Positions 24,979 through 34,104 of a DNA stretch of 64,000 bases are shown here, piece by piece. Source of the stretch: JACDAE01 sp963717195 (lineage in GTDB: Bacteria > Chloroflexota > Ktedonobacteria > Ktedonobacterales > Ktedonobacteraceae); the NCBI GenBank assembly GCA_963717195.1, contig CAVQVR010000006.1, positions 1 to 64,000 on the forward strand, read 5' to 3'. Position 1 is the first letter of the stretch. Each line of letters begins with the position of its first letter. A program made the position numbers and the translations under genes. The notes beneath the pieces were generated by a model, which was not told the DNA's origin, made no database searches, and worked only from the letters and a program-made list of their open reading frames with translations.

Positions 24979-25368
24979 TTGAGCACACCTATTCTTGCCC
25001 TGGAGAAAGACCTTTTCTTCTCCGTGAAGATGCGCGATACCCTGCGCCACTATGATATGGAAGTCACAACCGTCCGCACCCTCGCCGCCTTCGAGCAACG
25101 TCTGGCGACGAGCAGTACAGAGCTGGTCATTGTGAATACCGCAACCGTCGGCGTCGACTGGGAAGCGGCGATTTGGGCCGCACGGACGCACAACCTTCCG
25201 GTCCTGGCCTTTGGCTCTCACATGGATCTGGATGCACGCGCGAAAGCATTACAGGCCGGAGCTCAACGGGTCGTCGCGAACTCCAAATTTACTAGCGATA
25301 TGCCTGGATTGGTCAGGCGCATGCTGGATGGAGCAACAGCCATAGATGTCCCAGAACCAGGGGAATAA
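24979..25368 (+). CDS. Receiver-like domain protein lacking the phosphoacceptor Asp
   Basis: A 129-residue stand-alone protein with the shape of a response-regulator receiver: hydrophobic first strand ILALEKDLFF, third strand ELVIVNTATVG, fourth strand LPVLAFGSH and the LQAGAQRVV region before the last helix. The residue expected to be the phosphorylated Asp is Asn53. A Lys in ANSKF fits the conserved Lys position. It is therefore probably a pseudo-receiver acting through protein contacts and not by phosphotransfer. The start is TTG 24979, with a weak GCAGGA upstream. No kinase is adjacent. Confidence 0.65.
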   Translation: MSTPILALEKDLFFSVKMRDTLRHYDMEVTTVRTLAAFEQRLATSSTELVIVNTATVGVDWEAAIWAARTHNLPVLAFGSHMDLDARAKALQAGAQRVVANSKFTSDMPGLVRRMLDGATAIDVPEPGE

Positions 25369-25678
25369 TAGGTTCTATTATACTCATCTGTAGCGATGGC
25401 TCCATCTCATACAAGCGGAGCGTCCGTCTGTAGATCTACAACAACATCGCTGTTACGCTTCTCCAGATGACACTAGATAATACAATGACAGGCGATATCC
25501 CAATGGATGTTTTTCATAGGAGGGCGACTGGCGGCGATAGGACCAACGCGTGCGGAAAAAGGACTGGCGCGTACTTTTATAGGATGGGACAAACTGTCGC
25601 ATATGGCGATAATGGGGTCGATGGGCAACACGTCCGCTCATGCATGCTCCTTTTTCTAGAAGAAAAAAACATAAAAAG
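25369..25678. other. Intergenic region
   Basis: No gene is supported. A 74-codon plus-strand ORF here has no ribosome site or family features. The terminator at 25679 closes it on the right. Confidence 0.45.
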
Positions 25679-25726
25679 AGGCTTCCCTTGACATACTATA
25701 TACTACGTCAAAAGAAACCTTTTTTC
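25679..25726 (-). terminator. Bidirectional intrinsic terminator after the Fe-S carrier gene
   Basis: An imperfect stem pairs AGGCTTCCCTTGAC (25679-25692) with its partner ending AAACCT at 25720. It is followed on the plus strand by a T run and on the minus strand by TCTTTTTATG. It lies just downstream of the minus-strand gene ending at 25749. Confidence 0.5.
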
Positions 25727-25748
25727 TCACGCCTAGACTCAGGAAAGC

Positions 25749-26150
25749 TTAGTGGCCGCAACCACAGCTGCGTGCCTGGCCACCATCATCAGCAGTTTTG
25801 AAGGAATGGCCACAGCCACAGCTTGATACTGCATTCGGGTTGTTAACGGTAAAACCGGCACCCATCAGACTGTCGACATAGTCTACTTCGCTACCCGAGA
25901 TATATCCATAGCTCATCTCGTCGACAAGCACTTTGAAGCCTTCCATCGAAATGCTGGTATCACCCTCTTGCTCTTCGTCAAGCGTCATACCATACTGGAG
26001 TCCTGAGCAACCTCCACCAGCGACGAAGATACGCAGACCAAGGCTGGGGTCATTCTCCTGCGTAAGGAGTTCGCGTACTTTGTCTGCTGCGGAAGCAGTC
26101 ATGCTTATCGTCGTTGTCTCAATCGCTGATTGCTGGCTCTGCTCGATCAT
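25749..26150 (-). CDS. erpA: A-type iron-sulfur carrier/insertion protein (IscA/ErpA/HesB)
   Basis: A 133-residue HesB-domain protein. The three ligand cysteines are visible: GGGCSGLQYGM and the C-x-C pair of SSCGCGHSF. The fold markers LRIFVAGGGCSGLQ, DEEQEGDTSI and FTVNNPNAVSSCGCG are typical. Such proteins accept Fe-S clusters from scaffolds and hand them to apo-enzymes. Unusually, the protein carries about 15 extra residues ending in a second SCGCGH, copying the cluster-binding motif. AGAGAGGTGAG precedes the start. It is not linked to isc or suf genes here. ErpA versus IscA cannot be separated from sequence alone. Confidence 0.9.
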   Translation of the reverse strand: MIEQSQQSAIETTTISMTASAADKVRELLTQENDPSLGLRIFVAGGGCSGLQYGMTLDEEQEGDTSISMEGFKVLVDEMSYGYISGSEVDYVDSLMGAGFTVNNPNAVSSCGCGHSFKTADDGGQARSCGCGH

Positions 26151-26325
26151 TATTTGTACTCACCTCTCTAAAAGGGATTTTCTGCGTCGCCCCTCTAGTA
26201 TTGTTCTAAAGGTAGATAGATAGAAATCTGGATATTCTCCAGTGTCCCATTTGTAAGATAGTATATCCTACAAAAAGTGAAGCGTCAAGCCCGGTGAACA
26301 CGCGAACGCATGTTAATATCAGGCC

Positions 26326-26380
26326 ACGGGCGCGATAAATCTGGCCCGTACAGGTGGACGCGATAAATCTGGTTCCTACA
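26326..26380. repeat. Dispersed GCGATAAATCTGG repeat, two copies in tandem
   Basis: Two copies of CGCGATAAATCTGG (26331-26344 and 26359-26372), each followed by a CCCGTAC or TTCCTAC end. The second supplies the TAG stop (26376-26378 on the minus strand) of the subtilase gene. Confidence 0.7.
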
Positions 26381-28013
26381 AACCATAACGTTGCTGCACC
26401 CGAATAATATTCCCCAGGAGCCTGGGAGAATTGGGGGCAGTACCAAATAGCCGCTCACCCCGTCGTTCCTGCCCCCCGGCTGCCAGGCGTGTAACGATAT
26501 TGGAGGCCGACCAGCCCTGTGCCATAAGATGGGCTCCTAACGCACTGATCACGGGTGTGGCGAATGATGACCCGCACCAGTCCGCCCAGCCGCTGGTATT
26601 CTGCTCTCCCAGCGGAAACAGTGGTGAGAGATAGAGGCCACGCACAGCATCTGGTGGTGCATCAGAAGTACCCTCGCTATAACTCTCACCGCCAAAGGTT
26701 GCCACGCCAGAATCGAGCGGCGCAATATTGGCTGCATTAGCAAATTTCGATGGAGCAAAATTGCTATTGACCGATGTCACACTGAGCGTCGTCTCGTAAC
26801 GTGCCGGGGCTCGCGGTGGACGTGGTGATAGGCCCTTCTCAAACGCGCTGCTTGAGTCATTTCCGGCGGCGGCTACGATAAGCGCTCCATGGCTATACAG
26901 ACTTTCAAATAGGAGTCGCAATCCCTCTTCGATATGGTTAAGCACGCGGACCACGCCGTTCAACTGCGTCGTTGACCACTGGCGATGATCAAACCAGATG
27001 TAGGGCAGGCGACGGATATCTGGCATGATCGTCAGGCTGAGATTGATAACGAGACGGCGCATAGAGCCAGAGACCATCTCGCGTTCAAGATCGGTCAGAG
27101 CGGCAAACAAACTATACAGGTCGCCCCCACCATAGTCATTGAGAATACGCACCAGGCGAATATGTGCCCGAGGAGCGACGTCACGAATCAGCCCGGCAAC
27201 CGAAATACCGTGATCAGTCATGGGGTAGTAGCGCGCATCGCCCTCATTATCGCGCCCTGTACATACATCGTTGCTCTGTGGATAGCGATCATACTCCACG
27301 GCAAACGAGCCATCTTCATTACGCAGATCGGTCGCCAGGCGCTGCAAAAGCCAGTTGCGGCGCAGTTCAGGTCGTGTCGCGGCACTACAAATCCGATCAG
27401 GATGAGGCGCAGTATCTAAGACGACAACTTGCACATCCTCAGCACCCTTTGAATCCAGGGGAATTCCCGCATCCAACACTCTGACGCGCCAACCAGATAA
27501 CGCATTCGCGGGTGGGGATGCGGGCACCAGAGGAGAGGGACGAGGAGGAAGCGCTGGCCCTCCATCTGCGTAAAAGAAGGGTGCGGCGGTCACCAACCAG
27601 TTTGGCATCGCCGAGACAACATGTAATCCAACCTGTGCCAGGTGCTCAAGGTGTCCTTGTAGATAGGTGAGCGCCATAGGCAGCGGATCGCGCACAGCCG
27701 GATCCATATGCCGCGTATGAAAAAAAATAGCAATCAGCGGCTGTTTGCGATGTAATCCAAAAATAAACGCACGGCGACGTATTGGTGGCAACGTTGATGT
27801 CTCACTCCATCGTCCATACGTGCCATATGTTTCCAGAACAAGACTGTATTGTGCCAGAAACTCATTGAGCTGTACGCGTATCTGCTCAATCAATACCTCC
27901 TGCGTATCATCTCCAGGAATACGCGGTAAACGAACTACCACGACCATTTCACTGGGGATCCAATGAAATAGCCCATCCGGGATCCCCATAACCTCTGTCG
28001 AACTACGAGACAT
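26376..28013 (-). CDS. Subtilisin-like serine protease (S8) with N-terminal extension
   Basis: A 545-residue protein without a signal peptide. Residues 1-190 form an extension I do not recognise. The S8 domain follows with all catalytic positions: Asp in VVVLDTAPH, His in MTDHGISVAGLI, oxyanion Asn in VAAAGNDSSS and Ser in WCGSSFATPVISAL. The order and spacing are typical of subtilases, with an insertion between Asp and His. It may be a cytoplasmic or non-classically exported protease; the target is unknown. GAGAGGGGAAA precedes the ATG. The stop codon is supplied by a dispersed repeat. Confidence 0.88.
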   Translation of the reverse strand: MSRSSTEVMGIPDGLFHWIPSEMVVVVRLPRIPGDDTQEVLIEQIRVQLNEFLAQYSLVLETYGTYGRWSETSTLPPIRRRAFIFGLHRKQPLIAIFFHTRHMDPAVRDPLPMALTYLQGHLEHLAQVGLHVVSAMPNWLVTAAPFFYADGGPALPPRPSPLVPASPPANALSGWRVRVLDAGIPLDSKGAEDVQVVVLDTAPHPDRICSAATRPELRRNWLLQRLATDLRNEDGSFAVEYDRYPQSNDVCTGRDNEGDARYYPMTDHGISVAGLIRDVAPRAHIRLVRILNDYGGGDLYSLFAALTDLEREMVSGSMRRLVINLSLTIMPDIRRLPYIWFDHRQWSTTQLNGVVRVLNHIEEGLRLLFESLYSHGALIVAAAGNDSSSAFEKGLSPRPPRAPARYETTLSVTSVNSNFAPSKFANAANIAPLDSGVATFGGESYSEGTSDAPPDAVRGLYLSPLFPLGEQNTSGWADWCGSSFATPVISALGAHLMAQGWSASNIVTRLAAGGQERRGERLFGTAPNSPRLLGNIIRVQQRYGL

Positions 28014-28364
28014 GCACGAAAATTTCCCCTCTCAATGCGGTGATCGCGTTTGTGGGCGCTGCTTTCCCCCCTAATGGACGCAGCAAAAACTGAAGTGAAT
28101 TAAGCTTCCTGGCGTTTTATTATACCTTACGTGGGCAACGAGAAACAATCGTAGTAGGGGCGCGATGAACGGAGTGAACAAGCCCATGCGCGGTGAACGG
28201 AGTGAACAAGCCCGTGCACGTCTTCTCCATAGATGCAGATCGTTTTCTGGACTCATTATTATTGAATAGTGGGGGTTATTTTTTCTGTGAACTAACCCTT
28301 TTCTTTAACAAAAGCTCATATTGTTTTTCACCCTAGACCACGCTACAGTCAGGAGATATCTGAT
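28014..28364. other. Intergenic region with dispersed repeats
   Basis: Between the divergent subtilase and small secreted protein genes. It holds the tandem repeat at 28154-28222 and a stretch at 28070-28086 resembling part of the inverted repeat at 28845. No gene is visible. Confidence 0.45.
28154..28222. repeat. Tandem copies of a TGAACGGAGTGAACAAGCCC repeat
   Basis: After GTAGGGGCGCGA, the 20-bp sequence TGAACGGAGTGAACAAGCCC occurs twice in succession, separated by ATGCGCGG. A related but diverged stretch (TGAACAAGCCCGTT) occurs near 52112. Confidence 0.65.
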
Positions 28365-28820
28365 ATGAAAAATGTGTTCATCCGTTGTTTTGTCTTACTT
28401 ATGATAATCGTGGCCTTGCTGCTTACGACTGAGATTTTCATGACTCCCTTGAGCCATGCTGCAATGTTCGACTCCATGATAGCGCATAACGGTCCCTATG
28501 GTCCTGATACGTGTGTTAATGGTTATGTGTGGCGCGACGCGTTTTCAGGCGACCATGTCTGTGTTACTCCTCAACAGCGTACACAGACAGCGTACGACAA
28601 TGGTCAGGCTCCCTACCGTGTCAATCCGAATGGTGGCCCTTATGGTCCTGATACATGTCGTGATGGTTATGTGTGGCGCGATGCGTTTTCAGACGACCAC
28701 GTGTGTGTTACTCCTGAAGAACGTACACAGGCTGCGTACGACAATAGTCAGGCTCCCTATCGCTACCAGGAGGGAGTACAGATAGACAATGGGACCTCGC
28801 TTAATCCGGTGAATGACTGA
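28365..28820 (+). CDS. Secreted protein with two GPYGPDTC repeats
   Basis: A 151-residue exported protein. Residues 1-33 form a signal peptide (MKNVFIRCFVLLMIIVALLL, then an SHA-A cleavage region). Two nearly identical units of about 46-49 residues follow, each beginning GPYGPDTC, continuing GYVWRDAFS and DHVCVTP, and ending AYDNxQAPYR. Each has two cysteines that could form one disulfide. I recall the same unit, as single or repeated copies, in secreted proteins of actinobacteria and Chloroflexota, with no known function. CAGGAG precedes the ATG. It is monocistronic, followed by a strong inverted repeat. Confidence 0.8.
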   Translation: MKNVFIRCFVLLMIIVALLLTTEIFMTPLSHAAMFDSMIAHNGPYGPDTCVNGYVWRDAFSGDHVCVTPQQRTQTAYDNGQAPYRVNPNGGPYGPDTCRDGYVWRDAFSDDHVCVTPEERTQAAYDNSQAPYRYQEGVQIDNGTSLNPVND

Positions 28821-28844
28821 GGCTACAACACTTTAAGTGTATAG

Positions 28845-28900
28845 ATAGGGTCTCCGTCCATTAAGGGACAGTTTTGCCCCTTAATGGACGGAGACCCTAT
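28845..28900. terminator. 23-bp perfect inverted repeat
   Basis: Arms 28845-28867 and 28878-28900 are perfectly complementary with a 10-nt loop, 24 bp after the secreted-protein gene. It is very likely to fold in RNA and can act as a terminator in either direction, although the T tract is missing. A partial relative of the arm sequence (TAATGGACG) is seen near 28073. Confidence 0.6.
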
Positions 28901-28985
28901 AGATTATCTACATAGACCCTATTAGTCTGCTATAATGATAGCGATCCACCATACGCTAGCAGATTAATCAGGAGTTTCTATTAGC

Positions 28986-30059
28986 ATGGTCTCAGAACGT
29001 CTGACACACACTCTTATTGATATCATACACATTCCCAGTACGTCAGGGCATGAAGAGCTCGTATGCAACTATTTGCAACAACATCTTTCTGACTTGAACC
29101 TGCCTTTCTCCCTGGACAGATCAGGAAACCTGATCGCCACACTGGAAGGAGAAGGCAAGCCGCTACTGCTCAATGCCCATATGGATCGCGTCCCTCCTGG
29201 CATGGGGCACGAGCCAATCCTGCGCGACGGCATTCTTTATAGCGACGGGACGACGAATCTGGGAGCCGACGATGCGGCGGGTATCGTTATTATTCTGGAA
29301 ACACTGAGGCGCACGCTTGAGCACAATCTCCCTCACCCTCCCCTGGTCATCGTCTTTACGGTGCAGGAAGAGTCGGGCCTCTGTGGAGCTAATGGCTTCG
29401 ACAGTTCACCCTGGCACGTTAGAGACGGCATTGTCTTTGATAATGCCTTTGAAGCAGGGGTAGTTGTCTCTCAGGGGGCAGCATATGAAGCATTCGATGT
29501 GAAAATAACAGGTCGCACTGGTCATCCTGGCAAAGACCTATCCTCCACTATCAATGCTATCGATATCTTTCGCGCCGCCGCTTATCCTCATGGTTCCATA
29601 GCAAACGATCAGACGCGCATCAACCTTGGACGCATCACAGGTGGAAGCGCTCGTAATGCCATTCCTGATAGAGTAACGCTTGAGGGAGAGATGCGCAGTT
29701 TTGAGTCTGAGGACATGCGCGGGGCATACAAAAAAGCGCTTTGTGCTGCATTCGAGGATACAGCGCAACGCTTCGGTGGTCAGGCTGAGGTCACATTCAA
29801 GACACATGCCAGTGGTTATATGATCAGCACAGACGAGCCGCTGCTGAAGACTTACCAGAGGGTGCTTGCACAACGAGGGAAAGAGCTTGAACTCAAGCCG
29901 ACGTTCATTGGCAGTGATACCAGCGGTTTTCGTCCAGCTATCAACGCGTTCACCGTTTCTACTGGAGTAATGAACGAGCATTCGGTGGAGGAGTATGTGG
30001 TGCTGGGGCCATTGGAGCAACTGGTAGGGGATACGTTGCGGATTTTTGAGCTATGGTGA
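28986..30059 (+). CDS. M20-family metallopeptidase (PepT/ArgE-like)
   Basis: A 357-residue zinc peptidase. Ligand motifs are present: His and Asp in LLLNAHMDRVPPG, bridging Asp in TNLGADDAAG, the catalytic Glu pair in FTVQEESGLCG, Asp in IVFDNAFEAG, and the final His in VSTGVMNEHSVEEYV. The dimerisation domain runs about 165-275, with the GRTGHPGKDLSS turn. This matches PepT-like tripeptidases or deacetylases that cleave short peptides in the cytoplasm. A TATAAT box (28931-28936) lies about 50 bp upstream. The gene is convergent with the membrane-protein gene ending at 30080. Confidence 0.9.
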   Translation: MVSERLTHTLIDIIHIPSTSGHEELVCNYLQQHLSDLNLPFSLDRSGNLIATLEGEGKPLLLNAHMDRVPPGMGHEPILRDGILYSDGTTNLGADDAAGIVIILETLRRTLEHNLPHPPLVIVFTVQEESGLCGANGFDSSPWHVRDGIVFDNAFEAGVVVSQGAAYEAFDVKITGRTGHPGKDLSSTINAIDIFRAAAYPHGSIANDQTRINLGRITGGSARNAIPDRVTLEGEMRSFESEDMRGAYKKALCAAFEDTAQRFGGQAEVTFKTHASGYMISTDEPLLKTYQRVLAQRGKELELKPTFIGSDTSGFRPAINAFTVSTGVMNEHSVEEYVVLGPLEQLVGDTLRIFELW

Positions 30060-30079
30060 ATGAATATGTTACTTCTTGT

Positions 30080-31816
30080 TTAAGGATACGGCGTATAGAG
30101 AAAATTTGAGAACCGCGCTGTAATCGGCTCACCAGCGTTTTGATCTCCATAGACCGCAAACTCTAGCTGATCTGTGGAAGAATACGTCCTGTCCTGTATT
30201 GATGTAATGGTCTGGTTGTCAACGATCAGCGTCAAAGTCGTATCAGTCACATCGACTGCGATCAAATAGGTACGTTTTGCATGCGAAAGATGACCACTGG
30301 CCACTTGCGTATCAGTATCGCAGTGCAGATCACACCTCGAATAAGACCAGCTCCCATCAGCACAGACAGCAAACTCCTGCCGCCCTTGAAAATCCTGGAT
30401 ATGCACTTCCAACGCCACACAGGTGTCTGATACTCCTAAAACAATCGTGGCATTCACCTGTACGCGATAATGAGGAGGAATATAATGTCCATATGCCCAC
30501 GGGTAGTCTGGCATAAAAGAAAAGTATTCCGCATCCTCGTATTGAAAATCCTTCTGTGTCATAAACAAACCATCTTGCTGACAGCTATAGGTATTTTTGG
30601 GATCATCATTCAGCCAGACTGCTTTACCATGATCGCAATTTTGACCAGGCACTCGCGCATAATACGGCTTATGGGCCATCCGAGAGATAAAATTATGGAT
30701 AAGCTGCGCGTCTCTATCTGCCCTCTGTTGTTCGGTCACACCCTGATACACCACTAACCCTATCAGGAGAGAAAGCAAACAAACGACGCTGGCAACAATG
30801 GAGGCCACGGTTACACGCTTTCTTCTCTTATCTCTTACACTTGCAATGGCAGCCGTTTCTTTGAGTGAGCGTAGAGACTTCGTATCCGACACCTCCTGTA
30901 TATCATGGCTCTCTCGTTGATCGAGAATACTATTGACCAGCGCAACAAAGACCAGGAGATTCGGCCAGGATGATTCCGGAATGCCTTGCCTATTTCCTCG
31001 CTTACGCCAGACATGCCATTTTCCCGTGTCAGTCATGGAGGACGATTTATCCTTTGCGCGGACCTTCTCAGGCTCCAGATAATACACAGAAAGCCGGCTT
31101 TTCTCCTGGACAACAGCACCCAGATCATCCCAGGTCACCTGCTCTCCTGGCTTAGAGATGCCAGTCTTCGTGACCTTCAGATCGCCAAATGTAATCACAT
31201 TCCAGCGCTTATAATTGGCCAGAACTGCGGGCAACATACAACGCATAATCTCCTCAGAAATCAAGAGGCTGGTTGTTTGATTACGACCTCCCATGAGCAG
31301 GAAAGGGAGTGCGAGGCTGCTCCTATCTTCTTTGACGAGCCTGGTCACGCTGCCATTGGTCGTATAGAACTCCTCGACCTCATCCCAACGGATGGCTTCC
31401 TCTTTCTTCTTGTAGAGTAAGAGTAGACCTTCTGTACAGACATAGATATTGGTCCGAAAAGCGCGATAAAACAGAGCGAGATTGGCCCAACCACCAAGTA
31501 ATGCACTGCCAGACTGGAGCAAGTTTGCCCAGAAGTCATCGTGCATAACTTGCATCCAGAGATAATTATCAAGCTGGTTAGAGGGTACATTATCGACATT
31601 GGGATAGGTATGAGAGAGAAAGATAAAGGCAATAGAGGCATAGATAGTATAGCAGAGCCAACCAGCCACGATGAAGAAGAAAATCGTTGTGCCGATACAA
31701 ATTATTTGTACTATCCTTCTTCGATGCCTTTTGAGCGGTATGCCCACTCCTTGGCGAGCGGCAATATCATAGATATGGGGTGGAATCTTGTCATCTGTTT
31801 GCAACCGGGTAATCAA
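30080..31816 (-). CDS. Large membrane protein with PH-like segment and LamG-like C-terminus
   Basis: A 578-residue protein of unknown function. Two membrane helices lie near 38-72 and one near 336-358. Between them is a soluble region whose start, YVCTEGLLLLYKKKEEAIRW followed by DEVEEFY, resembles bacterial PH-like folds. The part after the last helix (about 380-578) is a beta-rich extracytoplasmic domain with six cysteines (C-x..C pairs in QNCDHGK, YSCQQDG, VCADGSW, RCDLHCD). It resembles DUF1080/LamG-type sandwiches in layout only. It is the last of three minus-strand membrane-protein genes downstream of the Rhs cassettes and could be unrelated to them. Confidence 0.6.
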   Translation of the reverse strand: MITRLQTDDKIPPHIYDIAARQGVGIPLKRHRRRIVQIICIGTTIFFFIVAGWLCYTIYASIAFIFLSHTYPNVDNVPSNQLDNYLWMQVMHDDFWANLLQSGSALLGGWANLALFYRAFRTNIYVCTEGLLLLYKKKEEAIRWDEVEEFYTTNGSVTRLVKEDRSSLALPFLLMGGRNQTTSLLISEEIMRCMLPAVLANYKRWNVITFGDLKVTKTGISKPGEQVTWDDLGAVVQEKSRLSVYYLEPEKVRAKDKSSSMTDTGKWHVWRKRGNRQGIPESSWPNLLVFVALVNSILDQRESHDIQEVSDTKSLRSLKETAAIASVRDKRRKRVTVASIVASVVCLLSLLIGLVVYQGVTEQQRADRDAQLIHNFISRMAHKPYYARVPGQNCDHGKAVWLNDDPKNTYSCQQDGLFMTQKDFQYEDAEYFSFMPDYPWAYGHYIPPHYRVQVNATIVLGVSDTCVALEVHIQDFQGRQEFAVCADGSWSYSRCDLHCDTDTQVASGHLSHAKRTYLIAVDVTDTTLTLIVDNQTITSIQDRTYSSTDQLEFAVYGDQNAGEPITARFSNFLYTPYP

Positions 31817-31944
31817 ATGCTTCCTCCAGAATACTCTTTCTTCGCAGCCAGGTGGCTACTTTCTACAAGCAATTTTTCATGTTCTTCTTTTATAAATGCT
31901 CATTGCCTTTTTACATTTTATATATTTCACAGAGCAAGTAGTCA

Positions 31945-32319
31945 TTAATATGAACGCCTATTTAGAATCTCCATAAAAGCCGCATAAGAATAGAAAGCCA
32001 TAGATAAGAGAAAAATTATGCATGGGATAAAAATGAGAGGAGCAGTATTCTCAGGAAGAGGCTGGTGAAGGAAGCCCCGAGCTAGCAACGCACACTCTCC
32101 ATATACCATGCTCAGCAAAGGGCCGCACCAGAATAGAACCCGGCCAATCCGTCTCAGAATTTTGGGTCGTCGATACCAGATAGAGGGTATTCCTTCCTGA
32201 TGGTCTCGTCGCATGGCACGGATATCGCGGACCAGGAAGATACTCGCTCCAATGAATATAAGAAAACCGACACTCGCCAGAAAAATCAGGAATGGCAAGG
32301 CCGAGAGAAAATCCTGCAT
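31945..32319 (-). CDS. Small membrane protein
   Basis: A 124-residue protein with about three or four hydrophobic helices (roughly 7-29, 61-80, 93-114) and a basic loop (RRDHQEGIPSIWYRRPKILR). An AGAGGTTT ribosome site precedes the ATG. I do not recognise the family. It lies 128 bp upstream of the large membrane protein gene on the same strand, and 295 bp downstream of another membrane-protein gene. Confidence 0.55.
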   Translation of the reverse strand: MQDFLSALPFLIFLASVGFLIFIGASIFLVRDIRAMRRDHQEGIPSIWYRRPKILRRIGRVLFWCGPLLSMVYGECALLARGFLHQPLPENTAPLIFIPCIIFLLSMAFYSYAAFMEILNRRSY

Positions 32320-32614
32320 ACTGGATAAACCTCTTATTCAATATAAATAACAGATGCATCATAAATGAGTCTATGACGATTAAACAATAAAAATATCGAG
32401 AGACAGGTTATTTTCTGGTTCGATAACATAATTACTTTAGCATCTATCACAGGAAAACTTGCTACGATGTTTATTGACGAGTTTTTCTACGCTACCTATA
32501 CAACGAACGTATGGACATTATCATTACAATGACTTCTCCAAGACTGTTATGAAAAGGGTTCACCACCCGGGATGAAAAATGGAACACTCTCCTTCTGTAT
32601 CTTACCTTCTTTCA

Positions 32615-33622
32615 TTACAATTGAATTTCCTCTGCAAGCTGATTTACATCATGTAACGGTAAACCTGTCTTTTCGATCACCAGATCACAAAGAGCCTGCA
32701 TTTGTCGATGATACTCATCAGGAGAAAGCAATGGCCCCCAGAAAGTAAGAGGAGACTGTGGATTATGTATCCATCTCCATATGATGACGTGACTGGCACT
32801 GGAGAGTTCGTAGACGACCGTTGTTCTATCTCCGGGTACCAGACCAGGAAGTTTGTAACAGGCAAAGAGACGTGCCTCATGCCAATGAATAAACGTTCCT
32901 GCTTCCGTTCTGAGGCCATTCTCCCTGGTTTCAATCGTCGTCCGAACGATGAACAATGGAAGGAAGCAGACTGTAAGGAGAGCTATTCCAAACACGAGTA
33001 AGAAGAGGAGGAAGAAAATCTTAGACAGGCCGAAAGAGGGGCCTGGCTGCATAAATGACACAACGAGGTTGACGGTACCTGGTATCATCAGCCCAAAGAG
33101 CAGTACAGCAAATACTCCGATGTGTGTTCTCTTGATACGCAAGGTAATCGAGAAGGGAGCAAAAAATGCTGGTGCTTCAGAAATAAAAGCTGTATCGACG
33201 CTTCTTTCGGTTGTAAGCGAAAAGCGGAGGCGTTCAATACCTTGCAGAGTACGCAAACGTCTTGACATCCCCATCAACCCAAAAGCAAGAAATGGCACGG
33301 CTATTAGAAGTACCCATCCCCAAAGAAACAGGTGATGCTGGGTTACCAGGGAGAATCCCTGAAATAGTCCCAGCAACATTCCCACGAGCAGCAAAAATGT
33401 CCCTCCAATGAGAATCATTCGTGTGATCAAAAGCAGTGGGCTTGCCGCAATGGGTACCTGCTCAGCATCGATGCGTCCGACGAATATTGCATGCGGCTGT
33501 GTGGAGATTCTGATGGTACTCCGTATGATTACGAGAAACGCATAGATACCAGGTGCGACAACGACAAACAGAAACACCACAGAAAGAGCGGAATAAAGAG
33601 GGATATATTGCATGATCACCAA
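32615..33622 (-). CDS. Multi-helix membrane protein with PH-like C-terminal domain
   Basis: A 335-residue protein with about six hydrophobic helices up to residue 235 and a cytoplasmic C-terminal domain. That domain starts RENGLRTEAGTFIHWHEARL, then FACYKLPG, a pattern resembling the PH-like part of the proteins at 30080 and 43425. Function unknown. A second possible start is the ATG three codons in. It directly follows the truncated Rhs remnant (33812), so by position it could be an immunity-type or accessory gene of the toxin array, but nothing in the sequence proves that. Confidence 0.55.
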   Translation of the reverse strand: MVIMQYIPLYSALSVVFLFVVVAPGIYAFLVIIRSTIRISTQPHAIFVGRIDAEQVPIAASPLLLITRMILIGGTFLLLVGMLLGLFQGFSLVTQHHLFLWGWVLLIAVPFLAFGLMGMSRRLRTLQGIERLRFSLTTERSVDTAFISEAPAFFAPFSITLRIKRTHIGVFAVLLFGLMIPGTVNLVVSFMQPGPSFGLSKIFFLLFLLVFGIALLTVCFLPLFIVRTTIETRENGLRTEAGTFIHWHEARLFACYKLPGLVPGDRTTVVYELSSASHVIIWRWIHNPQSPLTFWGPLLSPDEYHRQMQALCDLVIEKTGLPLHDVNQLAEEIQL

Positions 33623-33811
33623 ATTTCTCTTCTCTCAAAGAATTGCCTGCTTCTCCTCTCTATCAGGGGCACTACTTATCAGCGGGCAAGCACACATCAT
33701 AGAGAGGCAAACCTGTCTGACCTGTAATAACCTCCAGAAGAGCTTTACTTTACCATATGTACAGATCAAAAGGCAACACAGATCGATAAAGCCCTGTCTG
33801 CGTCTCTGACA

Positions 33812-34083
33812 TCAACTGTATCCAGCATGGTGCCCCGTGAACCCAATACTGGTCGGCAACGTTCCTGTGTTATACCGACTCAACCCATACGGCCCATATA
33901 ACTGCGCTCCCACCAGGCTTCCCATCGCATTGAGCACCGCCACCTGGCTGCCAAGGGCATCGTAGCCAAAGGAGGAGAATGTCCCATTGACATCGGCGGC
34001 AACGCGCTTGCCTCCCACCGCATAATACGTCGTCGTCTGGGTGGAACTGCCACAGGGAAGCAAACCACCACTACCAATAAAAA
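33812..34083 (-). pseudogene. Orphan Rhs fragment 4 (no toxin tip)
   Basis: Encodes only the last part of the Rhs core (SSTQTTTYYAVGGKRVAADV, GYDALGSQVAVLN, SIGFTG) and ends in a stop after GHHAGYS, so the usual core end, DPTG boundary and variable tip are all missing. It begins directly after the stop of the immunity-like gene copy A, as the other orphan tips do after their copies. A deletion has also removed the first part of the block seen in orphans 1-3. It is the last and most reduced member of the array. Confidence 0.75.
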
Positions 34084-34104
34084 TAAACCTTCCAGCCGAA
34101 GGTG

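Noticed and set aside
25467..25691. 74-codon plus-strand ORF between the receiver-like and Fe-S carrier genes
   Set aside because: No ribosome site and no conserved pattern, and it runs into a probable terminator.
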